Positions 17,697 to 27,696 of a stretch of 64,000 bases of DNA are shown one piece after another. Position 1 is the stretch's first letter. Every line of letters begins with the position of its first letter. Below the pieces are notes generated by a model. The model did no database searches. It saw only the letters and a list, made by a program, of their open reading frames with translations, and was not told the DNA's origin. Source of the DNA: Thiocapsa rosea (GTDB lineage: Bacteria; Pseudomonadota; Gammaproteobacteria; Chromatiales; Chromatiaceae); contig NZ_RBXL01000001.1 of assembly GCF_003634315.1 (NCBI RefSeq), positions 3,266,501-3,330,500 of the forward strand, given 5' to 3'. Position numbers and translations under genes: made by a program.

Positions 17697-17857
17697 CCGA
17701 AGGCGTTGTTTGCAGGTCGCACGGGTAGGCGTTCATCGCCGGCCTGGGTGGCCGAAAAGGCATTTGGTCCAGCCCCGAACTCCACCTGTTGTTGCTCTCG
17801 CGCGGCCCCGAGTGTCGAGCCGCTCCGCAACGCGCCCGATGATCTCGCCGACGACGC

Positions 17858-18238
17858 ATGAAAACCGGAATCCTGTCCGACGATCTCGTTCTGAACGCCA
17901 TCCGGCTGCTGCAAGACAACCCCGAGGAACAACAGCGCACGCTCGCCAAGGCGCTCGGGATCAGCCTGGGTAAACTGAACAATTGCTTACGTGTCCTGAT
18001 CCAACGGGGTTGGATTGAGATGCAGGTCAACCCCGAGAGCTCGGGAAAACGCCGCTACTGCTATCCGCTGACCCCTTTGGGATTTGAGGAGAGAGCGAAG
18101 CTCACCACCCGCGTGCTCGAGAGCAAGGAAGCGGAGTATGTCGCGTTGCAGGCCGAGATCGAGCGCCTGCGCGCCGAGGTGCTGCAGCAACGTCAGCATT
18201 GCGCAACGTCTCGGTTGGTGGCAGAAAACCATGAATGA
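17858..18238 (+). CDS. MarR-family EPS-associated transcriptional regulator
   Basis: 126 residues. A winged helix fills the first 80 residues: DDLVLNAIRLLQDNPEEQQRTLAKALGISLGKLNNCLRVLIQRGWIEMQ, then YCYPLTPLGFEERAKLTTRVL. The C-terminal part is a coiled coil (ESKEAEYVALQAEIERLRAEVLQQ). This exact layout is that of the EPS-associated MarR-family regulator found as first gene of exopolysaccharide loci (TIGR04176). It likely controls the downstream cluster or tunes it with RfaH; target sites are unknown. The stop overlaps a possible ATG of the next frame (ATGA at 18235). Confidence 0.9.
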   Translation: MKTGILSDDLVLNAIRLLQDNPEEQQRTLAKALGISLGKLNNCLRVLIQRGWIEMQVNPESSGKRRYCYPLTPLGFEERAKLTTRVLESKEAEYVALQAEIERLRAEVLQQRQHCATSRLVAENHE

Positions 18239-18381
18239 CCGGCTCGATCCCGCACTCGATCGGCAAGAGCTGCTGCACAACCAGCATGACCCCCGGCGCT
18301 TCGAGCCTCCCGAGCGCAGTCAACCGGGACACTCGGACTCCCTCAACCCGACCCGCCGCCCGAGACCAATCGAACCAGGGC

Positions 18382-19080
18382 ATGCCTACCAGCGGCTGGT
18401 ACGAATACTATGTCGTCGACCCGGACACGCGGGCGCGCTCCCTGGCGCTCGCCGTTTACAAGCCGTGCGATGCCTTTCCCGAGCATGCCGTCCATGAGTG
18501 CGCACTGCTCCGTGAACAGATCGCGCGCAACCACGGGCGACTGCCTGTCGAATGGCTCGACGATCTGCTGCGCGAGCAGCTCGGGACGCTCTACGGCTTG
18601 CTTCCGCGCGGGTTCTCGGTTGCGGCCTTTTTATTCCTCATCCTGCGGGCCCAAGAGGACGCCCCGGAAGGGGAGCGGTTTCGTGCCCCGGCCCCGGAGG
18701 AGCCGCTCCGACGTGCCGTCGCGGAGGCGATGGACGCGCATGGCTTTCAGCCGTGTCGGCACGTCGATCCGATCCTCGATCAAGTGCTCTTCTACGTTGC
18801 GACCGGGCGGTTCGTGCGACCCTGGAGCCACTTCGCCAGGACATGGTCCGTGCTGAAGTGGCTCCAATACCTCACCCAACAGACACTTCGCAACGAGATG
18901 GGCTTGACGGTGGGCCGGCTCAAAGCGCCCCGGCCTGTGAGCCTGGTCGCACGTTTCTTCATCCACTGCGATCCCGTGGACCCGTTCAGCATCACCCGCT
19001 TGTCCATCAAGCTGTGCGATCCCGACCCGAGAAGCTTGCTAGATGATCCAGAAGACATACATTCCGGGTACCGGGACTAA
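18382..19080 (+). CDS. hypothetical protein after the EPS regulator
   Basis: About 232 residues from ATG 18382 (MPTSGWYEYYVVDPD). The same frame opens at ATG 18235, overlapping the regulator stop, but the extra 49 residues are Ser/Thr/Pro-rich and look like untranslated sequence, so the shorter form is preferred. The protein is soluble and mixed, with ALAVYKPCDAFPEHAVHECALLREQIARNHGRLPVEWLDDLLREQLG and HVDPILDQVLFYVATGRFVRPWSHFARTW. No known domain recognised. It ends one base before a strong hairpin. Being between the regulator and the sugar genes suggests a role in EPS, without further evidence. Confidence 0.55.
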   Translation: MPTSGWYEYYVVDPDTRARSLALAVYKPCDAFPEHAVHECALLREQIARNHGRLPVEWLDDLLREQLGTLYGLLPRGFSVAAFLFLILRAQEDAPEGERFRAPAPEEPLRRAVAEAMDAHGFQPCRHVDPILDQVLFYVATGRFVRPWSHFARTWSVLKWLQYLTQQTLRNEMGLTVGRLKAPRPVSLVARFFIHCDPVDPFSITRLSIKLCDPDPRSLLDDPEDIHSGYRD

Positions 19081-19102
19081 GGTGCTTTCCGGGAAAGCAC
19101 CT
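19080..19102 (+). terminator. hairpin after the hypothetical gene
   Basis: AGGTGCTTTCC and GGAAAGCACCT form an 11-base-pair stem with a one-base loop starting on the last base of the stop codon. There is no T tract, so it may be a mRNA 3' end protector or a repeat rather than an intrinsic terminator. Confidence 0.4.
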
Positions 19103-19175
19103 CATCACGGTACCCGCCCTTGAACGCAAACAAAATTCCCCGGGGCGTGAATCCGACCACCGGACAGCCTGACCG

Positions 19176-20150
19176 CTGACCGACGCCTCGCGCGACGACT
19201 ACGACAGCCCCTGGAACGAAGCGCTGGAGCGGTACTTCCCGCACTTTCTCGCGCTCCTGTTCCCGCGGAACCATACTGCGATCGACTGGTCGAAAGGCCA
19301 TGAATTTCTCGACAAGGAACTGCAACAGGTCGTGCGCGATGCCGAGACCGGCCGGCGCCATGCCGACAAGCTGGCCAAGGTCTACACGCGCGAGGGCGCC
19401 GAGACCTGGGTGCTGGTCCACGTCGAGGTCCAGGGCGATGCCGAGGCCGGCTTTGCCGAGCGCATGTACGTCTACCATGACCGCATCTTCGACAAATACC
19501 GCACCGACATCGTCAGCCTCGCCGTCTTGGCCGACGCCACCGCGCGTTTCCGCCCGAGCGCCTACGCCCGCGAGCGCTGGGGCTGCGCGTTGGACTTTCG
19601 CTTTACGACGTGCAAGCTGCTGGACCTGAACGCCCGTTGGGCCGAGCTGGAGGCCGATTCCAACCCCTTCGGCCTGGTGGTGATGGCGCACCTGAAGGCG
19701 CAGGAGAGCAAGGACGGGCCGGCCCGCAAAGGCTGGAAGATGCGCTTGGTGCGCCTGCTCTACCAACGCGGCTAAGGCCGCGAGGACATCCTGGATCTGT
19801 TTCGCGTCCTGGATTGGATGCTGCAGTTACCGGATGGATTGGAGCAGGAGTGCAGGCGCGAGCTGATTGCTTTCGAGGAGCAAGCCAACATGCCCTACAT
19901 CACCAGTATCGAACGCCTCGGTCGCCAGGAAGGCCGTCAGGAAGGCCGCCAAGAAGGCCGTCAGGAAGGCCAAGCCAACATGCTCTTGAGCCTGCTCGCC
20001 ATCAAATTCGGTCCCCTCGGTGAAGCGGATCGCCAGCGGGTGCTCGACGCCGATGCGCAGACCCTCCTGGAATGGTCCACACGCCTGCTGACCGCACGCA
20101 GCTGCGAGGACGTCTTCGGTGCCGGCCCTCGACCCGACTCGGAACACTGA
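19176..20150 (+). pseudogene. Rpn-family (PD-(D/E)XK) recombination-promoting nuclease, interrupted
   Basis: The frame reads DDYDSPWNEALERYFPHFLALLFP, then HEFLDKELQQVV, HADKLAKVYTREGAETWVLVHVEVQG (the PD-(D/E)XK core ends in V-H-V-E-V-Q), RMYVYHDRIFDKY, and downstream SREDILDLF-like GREDILDLFRVLDWM, the usual order of Rpn/transposase-like proteins. Two lesions: the start position has CTG (19176) with a stop just upstream and no ATG, and TAA at 19773-19775 stands where the family usually has Tyr. Both halves stay in the same frame. The C-terminal part carries the GRQEGRQE tandem repeat (12-base units, about 19921-19970) that is common in these proteins. Likely dead unless the TAA is read through. 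Confidence 0.75.
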
Positions 20151-20179
20151 GCCGGGCTGTCGACCGAGGCACCGATCGC

Positions 20180-20295
20180 GTAGGTCGGGTTAGACGTGCC
20201 GGCACTGCGGGCGTTGATAACGAAGAGGTTGGCGCGCGCCGTAACCCGACATCCGGCGATGCCCTGTCGGGTTACGCTGCGCTAACCCGACCTAC
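20180..20295. repeat. dispersed REP-like repeat with GTAGGTCGGGTTAG ends
   Basis: GTAGGTCGGGTTAG at 20180-20193 and CTAACCCGACCTAC at 20282-20295 are perfect inverted repeats; TAACCCGAC and GTCGGGTTA recur inside (20242 and 20266 areas). This is a common intergenic palindromic element of gammaproteobacteria. It fills most of the gap before the UDP-sugar dehydrogenase gene. Confidence 0.7.
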
Positions 20296-20418
20296 GGCGA
20301 ATACCTGCACAGTCTCTCCCCGGGCGTGTCGCTCCGACGCTCCGCGTCCCGAGCCCTAACCCCGGGCGTCCGCACCGCGCCCCCGAATCCGGACCCACAG
20401 CCAAAGCCCCGAGCACAT

Positions 20419-21861
<1,443 letters not shown>

Positions 21862-21890
21862 CGCAATGAGCGCAGCGCTTTTTCTACATA

Positions 21891-21926
21891 CACCGTGTAG
21901 GGGCGACTTGAGTCGCCCCTACACGG
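21891..21926. repeat. 36-base palindrome of the GTAGGGGCGACT family, copy A
   Basis: Seventeen bases, ACCGTGTAGGGGCGACT, are mirrored exactly around a two-base centre. It follows the dehydrogenase stop by about 30 bases. Related copies occur at 23734-23781 and 25864-25889, and a split copy around the IS66 and ISAs1 insertions. It could act as a terminator-like hairpin on either strand, but there is no T tract. Confidence 0.75.
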
Positions 21927-21960
21927 TTAGCACCATTCACCGGGAAAGTCCCTCGATCTT

Positions 21961-21993
21961 TCCATGTCTTCCGTGTCTTTCCGTGGCAAAAAC
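21961..21993 (-). repeat. CACGGAA-type dispersed repeat, copy 1
   Basis: Read on the minus strand it is TTTTTGCCACGGAAAGACACGGAAGACATGG. The same unit recurs at 23086-23120, 23905-23943 and twice near 27204-27331, always between genes of this locus. No coding role; a dispersed intergenic repeat. Confidence 0.6.
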
Positions 21994-22022
21994 CCACCTG
22001 AACCCATCCAGGCGCAATCCCG

Positions 22023-23075
22023 ATGCCCCCATCCATCACCGACCGCAAGATCCGCATCGCCGTCCTCGGTTGCGGACGAATCTCGAGGAATCACTTCGGC
22101 GCCATCGAGAAGCACCGTGATCGCCTGGAGCTGGCAGCCGTCTGCGACACCAACCCGGTCACACTCAAGGCGCACGCCGAGACCTTCGCTGTTCCCGGCT
22201 TCACCGATCTGAGCCAGATGCTCCAAGAGGTCACCCCTGATCTGGTCGCCATCTGCACCCCCAGCGGCCTGCACCCGGATGAGGCCATCACCGTCGCCCG
22301 GCACGGCGTGCATGTCATGACCGAGAAGCCGATGGCCACCCGTTGGCAGGACGGCCTTCGCATGGTCCGCGCTTGCGACGATGCCGGCGTTCATCTCTTC
22401 GTCGTCAAGCAGAACCGTCGCAACGCTACGCTGAAACTGCTCAAGCAGGCGGTCGAGCAGAAGCGCTTCGGCCGCATCTACTCCGTTGCCGTTAACGTCT
22501 TCTGGACCCGTCCTCAAGACTACTACGACAGCGCCAAATGGCGCGGCACCTGGGAGTTCGACGGCGGTGCCTTCATGAACCAGGCCAGCCACTATGTCGA
22601 CCTGCTCGACTGGATCATCGGTCCGCTGGAAAGCGTGATGGCCTACACCGGCACCCTGGCCCGCAACATCGAGGTCGAGGACACAGGTGTGGCGGCCCTG
22701 CGCTGGCGCAGCGGCGCCGTCGGCACGCTCAACGTCACTATGCTGACCTACCCGAAAAACCTCGAAGGCTCGATCACCATCCTCGGGGAGAAGGGCACCG
22801 TGCGTATCGGCGGTGTGGCCGTTAACGACATCCAACACTGGGAGTTCGCCGAGCCGCGCCCGGAGGACGAGGAGGTCGCCCAAGCCAGCTACGCCACCAC
22901 CAGCGTCTACGGCTTCGGCCATCCGCTCTACTACGACAACGTCATCAACACCCTGCACGGCGAGGCCGAGCCCGAAACCAGCGGCCGAGAGGGACTCCGA
23001 AGCCTCGAGCTACTCATAGCCATGTACCTCTCCGCCCGCGACGGCAAACGGGTCGCGCTCCCGCTCGAGTATTAG
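22023..23075 (+). CDS. wbpB: WbpB-type Gfo/Idh/MocA oxidoreductase (UDP-GlcNAcA 3-oxidation)
   Basis: 350 residues. The Rossmann start IRIAVLGCGRISRNHFGAI, the catalytic EKP in HVMTEKPMATRW and the C-terminal half (GGAFMNQASHYVDLLDWIIGPLESV, GRIYSVAVNVFWTRPQDYY) place it in the GFO/IDH/MocA family, in the WbpB group by the nearby genes and the NQASHYVDLLDW motif. WbpB oxidises C3 of UDP-GlcNAcA, using an internally recycled NAD in partnership with the WbpE aminotransferase. Neighbours are the WbpA-type dehydrogenase upstream and the WbpD-type acetyltransferase 45 bases downstream. A dispersed repeat occupies both gaps. Confidence 0.85.
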   Translation: MPPSITDRKIRIAVLGCGRISRNHFGAIEKHRDRLELAAVCDTNPVTLKAHAETFAVPGFTDLSQMLQEVTPDLVAICTPSGLHPDEAITVARHGVHVMTEKPMATRWQDGLRMVRACDDAGVHLFVVKQNRRNATLKLLKQAVEQKRFGRIYSVAVNVFWTRPQDYYDSAKWRGTWEFDGGAFMNQASHYVDLLDWIIGPLESVMAYTGTLARNIEVEDTGVAALRWRSGAVGTLNVTMLTYPKNLEGSITILGEKGTVRIGGVAVNDIQHWEFAEPRPEDEEVAQASYATTSVYGFGHPLYYDNVINTLHGEAEPETSGREGLRSLELLIAMYLSARDGKRVALPLEY

Positions 23076-23085
23076 CGGGGGATTT

Positions 23086-23120
23086 TTAGCCACGGAAACA
23101 CACGGAAAGACACGGAAAAA
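23086..23120 (+). repeat. CACGGAA-type dispersed repeat, copy 2
   Basis: TTAGCCACGGAAACACACGG then AAAGACACGGAAAAA fills the whole gap between the WbpB- and WbpD-type genes and runs up to the ATG at 23121. The acetyltransferase therefore has a repeat in place of its own ribosome-binding leader; GGAAAAA just before the ATG may serve instead. Confidence 0.65.
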
Positions 23121-23711
23121 ATGACCATCACCATCCACCCCACCGCCATCGTCGACGAAGGCGCCCAGATCGGGGAGGGCTCACGCATCTGGCACTGGGT
23201 CCATATCTGCGGCGGCGCCAAGATCGGCGAAGGCTGCTCCTTCGGCCAGAACGTCTTCGTCGGCAACGACGTCCGCATCGGCAACAACTGCAAGGTCCAG
23301 AACAACGTCAGCATCTACGATGCCGTCACACTCGAAGACAACGTCTTCTGCGGCCCCAGCATGGTCTTCACCAACGTCCACAACCCACGCTCCGCCGTCA
23401 TCCGCAAGGACGAGTATCGCCGCACGCTTGTTAAGAAAGGCGCGACCATCGGCGCCAACGCCACCATCGTCTGCGGCGTGACCCTCGGTGAATACGCATT
23501 CATCGCCGCCGGCGCCGTCATCACCAAAGACGTGGAACCCTACGCCCTCATGGCCGGCGTCCCCGCCCGCCAAATCGGCTGGATGAGCCAACACGGCGAG
23601 CGCCTCGACCTGCCCCTGATCGGCACCGGACAAGCCAAGTGCCCCGCAACCGGCTTGGCCTATCGCCTGGACAACGGCGGCCTTGAAGTTCTAGGCGATA
23701 TGCCAGAGTGA
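23121..23711 (+). CDS. wbpD: WbpD-type hexapeptide-repeat N-acetyltransferase
   Basis: 196 residues. A left-handed beta helix is obvious from repeated [LIV]-G-x4 hexads: [46 protein letters not shown], through [22 protein letters not shown], to [46 protein letters not shown]. This is the WbpD pattern: 3-N-acetylation of the 3-amino intermediate to UDP-2,3-diacetamido-2,3-dideoxy-glucuronate with acetyl-CoA, in the cytoplasm. Together with the WbpA- and WbpB-type enzymes it defines three of four steps; the aminotransferase step is only partly covered (see the VioA-type enzyme downstream). The product usually enters O-antigen or capsule. Confidence 0.85.
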   Translation: MTITIHPTAIVDEGAQIGEGSRIWHWVHICGGAKIGEGCSFGQNVFVGNDVRIGNNCKVQNNVSIYDAVTLEDNVFCGPSMVFTNVHNPRSAVIRKDEYRRTLVKKGATIGANATIVCGVTLGEYAFIAAGAVITKDVEPYALMAGVPARQIGWMSQHGERLDLPLIGTGQAKCPATGLAYRLDNGGLEVLGDMPE

Positions 23712-23733
23712 ACCGTCGGGGCTGAGCAGGGCC

Positions 23734-23781
23734 GTGTAGGGCGTGGAGGGGCGACTTAAGTCGCCCCTCCACGCCCTACAC
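23734..23781. repeat. 48-base perfect palindrome, copy B
   Basis: Twenty-four bases starting GTGTAGGGCGTGGAGGGG are mirrored without a loop; the centre is GACTTAAGTC. Same family as copies at 21891 and 25864 but with a longer arm. It lies just after the WbpD-type gene and could form a large hairpin in the transcript. Confidence 0.75.
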
Positions 23782-23904
23782 GCCCTAAAGGAACACCCAG
23801 ACCAAAAGCGTATTCCCGGAAATCGCCTGGGGACACCATCGAATAAACCCGACCCGATAATATCGCCACGGCGCCCACGGAACACCCGGACCAATCCCAA
23901 CAAA

Positions 23905-23943
23905 AATTTCCGTGTCCTTCCGTGCCCTTCAGTGGCAAAAACA
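23905..23943 (-). repeat. CACGGAA-type dispersed repeat, copy 3
   Basis: A diverged copy, CCGTGTCCTTCCGTGCCCTT then CAGTGGCAAAAAC on the plus strand, lying about 50 bases before the ABC transporter start. Matches copies at 21961 and 27290 in orientation. Confidence 0.55.
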
Positions 23944-23991
23944 AACGTCCCATTGCCCCGCCACTCACCCGAAAGCCCCGAACCGTCGACA

Positions 23992-25806
23992 ATGCATCAA
24001 AACCCCATCCGCGATATCCCGCATTACCTACGCGTCTACCAGTCCTACCTGGGCGCGCGGATGTATCTGGTATTCGCCCTCACCCTCGCAGCGGTTTTCG
24101 CGGAAGGCCTCGGCCTCCTCATGCTGCTGCCCTTGTTGCAGGGCATGGACACAGGCGCTGCAGCAGACGCCGAACCTACGAACGGAATCGGCAAGTTGCT
24201 GCACGACATGCTCGCCGGATTCGGATGGGCCGACTCGACCGTCGCCATCATCCTGATCATCACCATCGCATTCATCGTGAAGGGCTCCTTGCTGTTCGGT
24301 GCCAACGCATTCAACGCAGTGCTCCGCGCACAACTCCTGCGGGAACTGAAGGGCCGGCTGTTCGACGACTACAGCCGTATGAGCTACCGATACTACGCCG
24401 AGCGCGATACCGGATACTTCATCAATGTGATCAACACCCAGATCACCCAGATGCTCAATTCGTTTCGATCCCTGATGCAATTGGGTTCCCAATTGGTCTC
24501 CGCGGTGATCTACATCGGACTCGCCTTCGTCGTCACCTGGCGCTTCGGTCTCATGGCCTTGCTGATCGGCCTCGTATTGCTGTTCCTGTTTCGCTGGCTC
24601 AGCATCTACGTGCGCAAGCTCTCGCGTCGAAGCGCCACCGAGAACGGCCACCTCTCCAAGCTGCTCATCCAGTTTCTTAACGCCTTCAAATATCTCACCG
24701 CGACCGGGCAGGCCGCCCATGTGCGCACCACGGTCATGGCATCCATCCGACGTCTTACCGAATACGAGATGCGCCGGGGAATCGCCGAGAGTTTCACGAC
24801 CGCCGTGCGTGAGCCGATCACCGTAGTCTTCATCATGCTCATCGTACTCGTGCAGATGGTTGCACTGGGCCAACCCCTGGCGCCCATCCTGGTCTCGATC
24901 CTGCTCTTCTATCGCGGTCTGAACACCATTTTGTCCCTGCAAAGCAGTTGGCTGGCCGCGCTGGGGCAAATCGGCAGTCTGGAGATGGTTCGGGACGAAT
25001 TCGCCGCCCAGCGTCGTCATAAGGAGCCAAATTCATCCCGGACTCTGAGCGACTTAAGTCAAGGCATCAGCCTGCGCAATCTGCACTTCAGCTATGCCCC
25101 GGAGCTCGCCCCTGTGCTGAGCAACATTAGTCTCGATATCCCGGTGAAGACATCGGTCGCGCTGGTCGGCGAGTCCGGCGCCGGTAAATCCACGATCGTC
25201 GACCTGCTGACCCTCATGCTCAAGCCCGATCAGGGTCAAGTCCTCATCGACAGTGTTCCGGGCGATCAGGTCGAACTCTCTAGTTGGCGACGTCAAATCG
25301 GCTATGTCTCGCAAGAAACCGTCATCTTCGACGACACCATCGCGAACAACATCTGCATGTGGGACGGCGACACCAGCACGGATTCAGCCTTGCTCGAGCG
25401 CGTACGCTCCGCGGCTCGCCAAGCCTACATCGCGGATTTCGTTGAAAGCCTGACCGAGGGCTATCAGACCCTGGTCGGTGATCGCGGGGTTCGTCTGTCC
25501 GGCGGTCAACGCCAGCGCCTGTTCATCGCCAGGGAGCTGTTCCGCGAGCCCAACCTGCTGATCCTGGACGAAGCCACCAGCGCGCTCGACACCGAGTCCG
25601 AGCGTTACATCCAAGAAAGCATCGACCAGCTCAAAGGCCGGATCACCGTCATCATCATCGCCCATCGGCTCTCGACCATCCGGAATGTCGATTACGTTTA
25701 TCTTTTCGACCGTGGGCGACTGGTCGAGCACGGACCCTATCAAGAGCTCCGCGACACCGAGGATTCGCGATTCGGTCGGCTCGTCGCATTACAGTCTTTA
25801 TACTGA
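23992..25806 (+). CDS. ABC transporter, fused permease and ATPase (MsbA/PglK-type flippase)
   Basis: 604 residues. The N-terminal half has six likely membrane helices (for example MYLVFALTLAAVFAEGLGLLMLLPLL, STVAIILIITIAFIVKGSLLF, FGLMALLIGLVLLFLFRWL, ITVVFIMLIVLVQMVAL). The C-terminal ATPase is complete: Walker A GESGAGKST, Q-loop GYVSQETVIF, signature LSGGQRQR, Walker B LLILDEATSALD, and the switch His in IIAHRLSTI. As a half-size homodimer amid sugar genes it probably flips a lipid-linked glycan, like PglK or MsbA. The frame stays open upstream to 23743, but that part is repeat-derived; ATG 23992 is preferred. Confidence 0.88.
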   Translation: MHQNPIRDIPHYLRVYQSYLGARMYLVFALTLAAVFAEGLGLLMLLPLLQGMDTGAAADAEPTNGIGKLLHDMLAGFGWADSTVAIILIITIAFIVKGSLLFGANAFNAVLRAQLLRELKGRLFDDYSRMSYRYYAERDTGYFINVINTQITQMLNSFRSLMQLGSQLVSAVIYIGLAFVVTWRFGLMALLIGLVLLFLFRWLSIYVRKLSRRSATENGHLSKLLIQFLNAFKYLTATGQAAHVRTTVMASIRRLTEYEMRRGIAESFTTAVREPITVVFIMLIVLVQMVALGQPLAPILVSILLFYRGLNTILSLQSSWLAALGQIGSLEMVRDEFAAQRRHKEPNSSRTLSDLSQGISLRNLHFSYAPELAPVLSNISLDIPVKTSVALVGESGAGKSTIVDLLTLMLKPDQGQVLIDSVPGDQVELSSWRRQIGYVSQETVIFDDTIANNICMWDGDTSTDSALLERVRSAARQAYIADFVESLTEGYQTLVGDRGVRLSGGQRQRLFIARELFREPNLLILDEATSALDTESERYIQESIDQLKGRITVIIIAHRLSTIRNVDYVYLFDRGRLVEHGPYQELRDTEDSRFGRLVALQSLY

Positions 25807-25863
25807 CAAGATCTCTTTAAAATCATCTCCCTACCGGATATTCGGGGAATGATGTCCCGATAT

Positions 25864-25935
25864 GTAGGGGCGACTTTAGTCGCCCCTACCAGGTTTCCGG
25901 AGAAACATGTCCCGACAAGGTGCGACTTAAGTCGC
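25864..25935. repeat. palindrome copy C plus a short half copy
   Basis: GTAGGGGCGACT, two bases, then AGTCGCCCCTAC at 25864-25889 is a perfect 26-base palindrome of the same family as copies A and B. A 14-base palindrome, GCGACTTAAGTCGC, follows at 25922-25935. Both are between the flippase and the aminotransferase. Confidence 0.7.
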
Positions 25936-25991
25936 CTAAAGGCTTGGAAATCACCTTTTCCGTCCCGTCGTATAACCATCGATCCGAAATC

Positions 25992-27098
25992 ATGTCCACA
26001 AAGCCGATCTACGTCACCCAGCCCGTCCTGCCGCCGCTCGAGCAGTTCATCCCGTATCTCGAGCAGATCTGGGAGAACAAGATTCTCACCAACAACGGGC
26101 CGTTCCATAAAGAGCTGGAGCGCTCCCTCTGCGAGCGTCTCGGCGTCGAGCATCTCGCCCTGTTCGCCAACGGCACCCTGGCATTGGTGACCGCCCTACA
26201 GGCGCTTCGGATCACCGGTGAGGTCATCACAACCCCGTTCTCATTCGTCGCCACGGCACACTCCCTGCTGTGGAACGGCATCAAACCCGTCTTCGTCGAC
26301 ATCGATCCAAAGACGCTCAACCTCGATCCCATGCGCATCGAGGCGGCGATCACCCCGCACACCACGGCGATCCTGCCGGTCCACGTCTACGGCAACCCAT
26401 GCGATGTCGAGGCCATTCAGCGCATCGCCGACGACTACAACCTCAAGGTGATCTACGACGCCGCGCATGCTTTCGGCGTTCAATGTCACTGCGGCAGTGT
26501 TCTGAGCCACGGGGATCTGTCTATTCTGAGCTTTCATGCCACCAAGGTCTTCAACACCTTCGAGGGCGGAGCGATTATCTGCCCGGACGCTAAGACGAAG
26601 CAGCACATCGATCACCTCAAGAACTTCGGCTTCGTCAGCGAGACCTGTGTCGTGGCGTCCGGCATCAACGGTAAGATGAACGAGATGCAAGCCGCGCTCG
26701 GCCTCCTCCAGCTCAAGCACATCGACCAGGCGATCGAGCGCCGCAGAGTGATCGACACCCGTTACCGCGAGGCCCTGCGCGGGGTCCCCGGTCTGCGCTG
26801 TGTCGAGCGTTCCGGCCAGACGGTCGACAACCACGCCTATTTCCCGATCCTGGTCGATCCCGATTACCCGCTGAGCCGTGATGCCCTCTACGAAAAACTG
26901 CGCGACCAGGGCATCCACGGAAGGCGTTATTTCTACCCGCTGATCTCGGCCTACCCCATGTACCGCGGCATGCTCTCCGCCCGACCGGATAATCTGCCGA
27001 TCGCCGAGGAGGTTGCCCAACGCGTCATTTGTCTGCCGATCTATCCTGCACTCAGTGATGAAGACGTCGATCGCATCATCGACATCATCAAGGGATAA
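25992..27098 (+). CDS. DegT/DnrJ/EryC1/StrS sugar aminotransferase (VioA/FdtB-like)
   Basis: 368 residues. PLP fold-type I features: ANGTLALVTALQALRITGEVITTPFSFVATAHSLLWNGIKPVFVDID, VIYDAAHAFGV, and the Schiff-base Lys in SFHATKVFNTFEGGAIIC, then NGKMNEMQAALGLLQL. The wording is closest to VioA/FdtB enzymes that aminate dTDP-4- or 3-keto-6-deoxy sugars, not to WbpE, whose start (QQARIKDKI-type) is absent. It may still serve the Wbp step, or make an amino-deoxy sugar. A shortened relic of a second such gene lies at 29762. ATG 25992 is chosen; sequence before it is repeat-rich. Confidence 0.85.
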   Translation: MSTKPIYVTQPVLPPLEQFIPYLEQIWENKILTNNGPFHKELERSLCERLGVEHLALFANGTLALVTALQALRITGEVITTPFSFVATAHSLLWNGIKPVFVDIDPKTLNLDPMRIEAAITPHTTAILPVHVYGNPCDVEAIQRIADDYNLKVIYDAAHAFGVQCHCGSVLSHGDLSILSFHATKVFNTFEGGAIICPDAKTKQHIDHLKNFGFVSETCVVASGINGKMNEMQAALGLLQLKHIDQAIERRRVIDTRYREALRGVPGLRCVERSGQTVDNHAYFPILVDPDYPLSRDALYEKLRDQGIHGRRYFYPLISAYPMYRGMLSARPDNLPIAEEVAQRVICLPIYPALSDEDVDRIIDIIKG

Positions 27099-27203
27099 AG
27101 CGCATAGGCCGGATTCGGGCCGTTATCGCTGGCTAGGCTGGGTACTCAGCGCTGTTGCACTTGATCGCGGCGTCTGTTCGTGGTGTCCCCGCAAGCAGTG
27201 GTT

Positions 27204-27331
27204 ATTAGCCACGGAAGCACACGGAAGTACACGGAAAAAGGAAAGGCGCGCTAGAGAAGCCAGTTCCCCGGATCACTGATAACGTTCTCTTCCACTTCCG
27301 TGTCTTTCCGTGTCTTTCCGTGGCAAAAAAC
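27204..27331. repeat. pair of CACGGAA-type repeats in inverted orientation, copies 4 and 5
   Basis: TTAGCCACGGAAGCACACGG then AAGTACACGGAAAAAG at 27204-27240 faces ACTTCCGTGTCTTTCCGTGT then CTTTCCGTGGCAAAAAA at 27294-27331. About 50 bases lie between. Each arm matches the single copies elsewhere in the locus; the pair could form a long imperfect stem. Confidence 0.65.
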
Positions 27332-27696
27332 CCGAAAGAGTTTGGCCGCTGAAGGACACGCAAACACGCGGATTAGTAGTCAAGTTCTGATCGTTCCGTG
27401 AATGTTCGTGTGATTTATCGGCGCATGCTTCAGCCTGACGCGTCGACGCGGTGGTCGGGAAAGTCGCCACCCCGATGATCGACGATCTCCTCCCGGAATC
27501 TCGCTATCGACAAATGACCGCCGAGCTTCATCAGAAGAGCCCCTCCTCAGAGGCGACAACTGGACCGGCGGCGTTGCGAGGCTCGGCATTGTCTGCCATA
27601 GGCCCAAGCCAGGGAGCTGTAGAATGTGCCACTCGCGCGCTCTCAAAGTTTGCTAATGTCATCGTCGTCACAACCGACGCAAGGTATTCAAAGGCC
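27332..27696. other. non-coding stretch with a short protein-like relic
   Basis: No whole gene. At 27448-27486 codons read DAVVGKVATPMIDDLLPE, which resembles WRWIKKVAIPMIDEIIPA coded at 31137-31190 beside the group II intron. Both look like pieces of the same unknown sequence. The rest shows nothing recognisable. Confidence 0.4.

Larger units (their letters stand above)
17263..17857. other. non-coding leader region ahead of the polysaccharide locus
   Basis: Apart from the winged-helix fragment at its left edge, this 595-base stretch holds no gene. It carries a candidate sigma-70 promoter (17574-17602) and an ops element (17684-17696), so it is read as the long untranslated leader of the EPS operon beginning at 17858. 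Confidence 0.5.

Noticed and set aside
19921-19970. Tandem 12-base repeats as a regulatory element
   Set aside because: They encode GRQE units in the tail of an Rpn-family protein, where such repeats are normal.
25992-27098. WbpE, the missing aminotransferase of the WbpABDE pathway
   Set aside because: The opening and core are those of VioA/FdtB-type enzymes; WbpE-type start and motifs are absent. It may still fill the role, but the name was not given.
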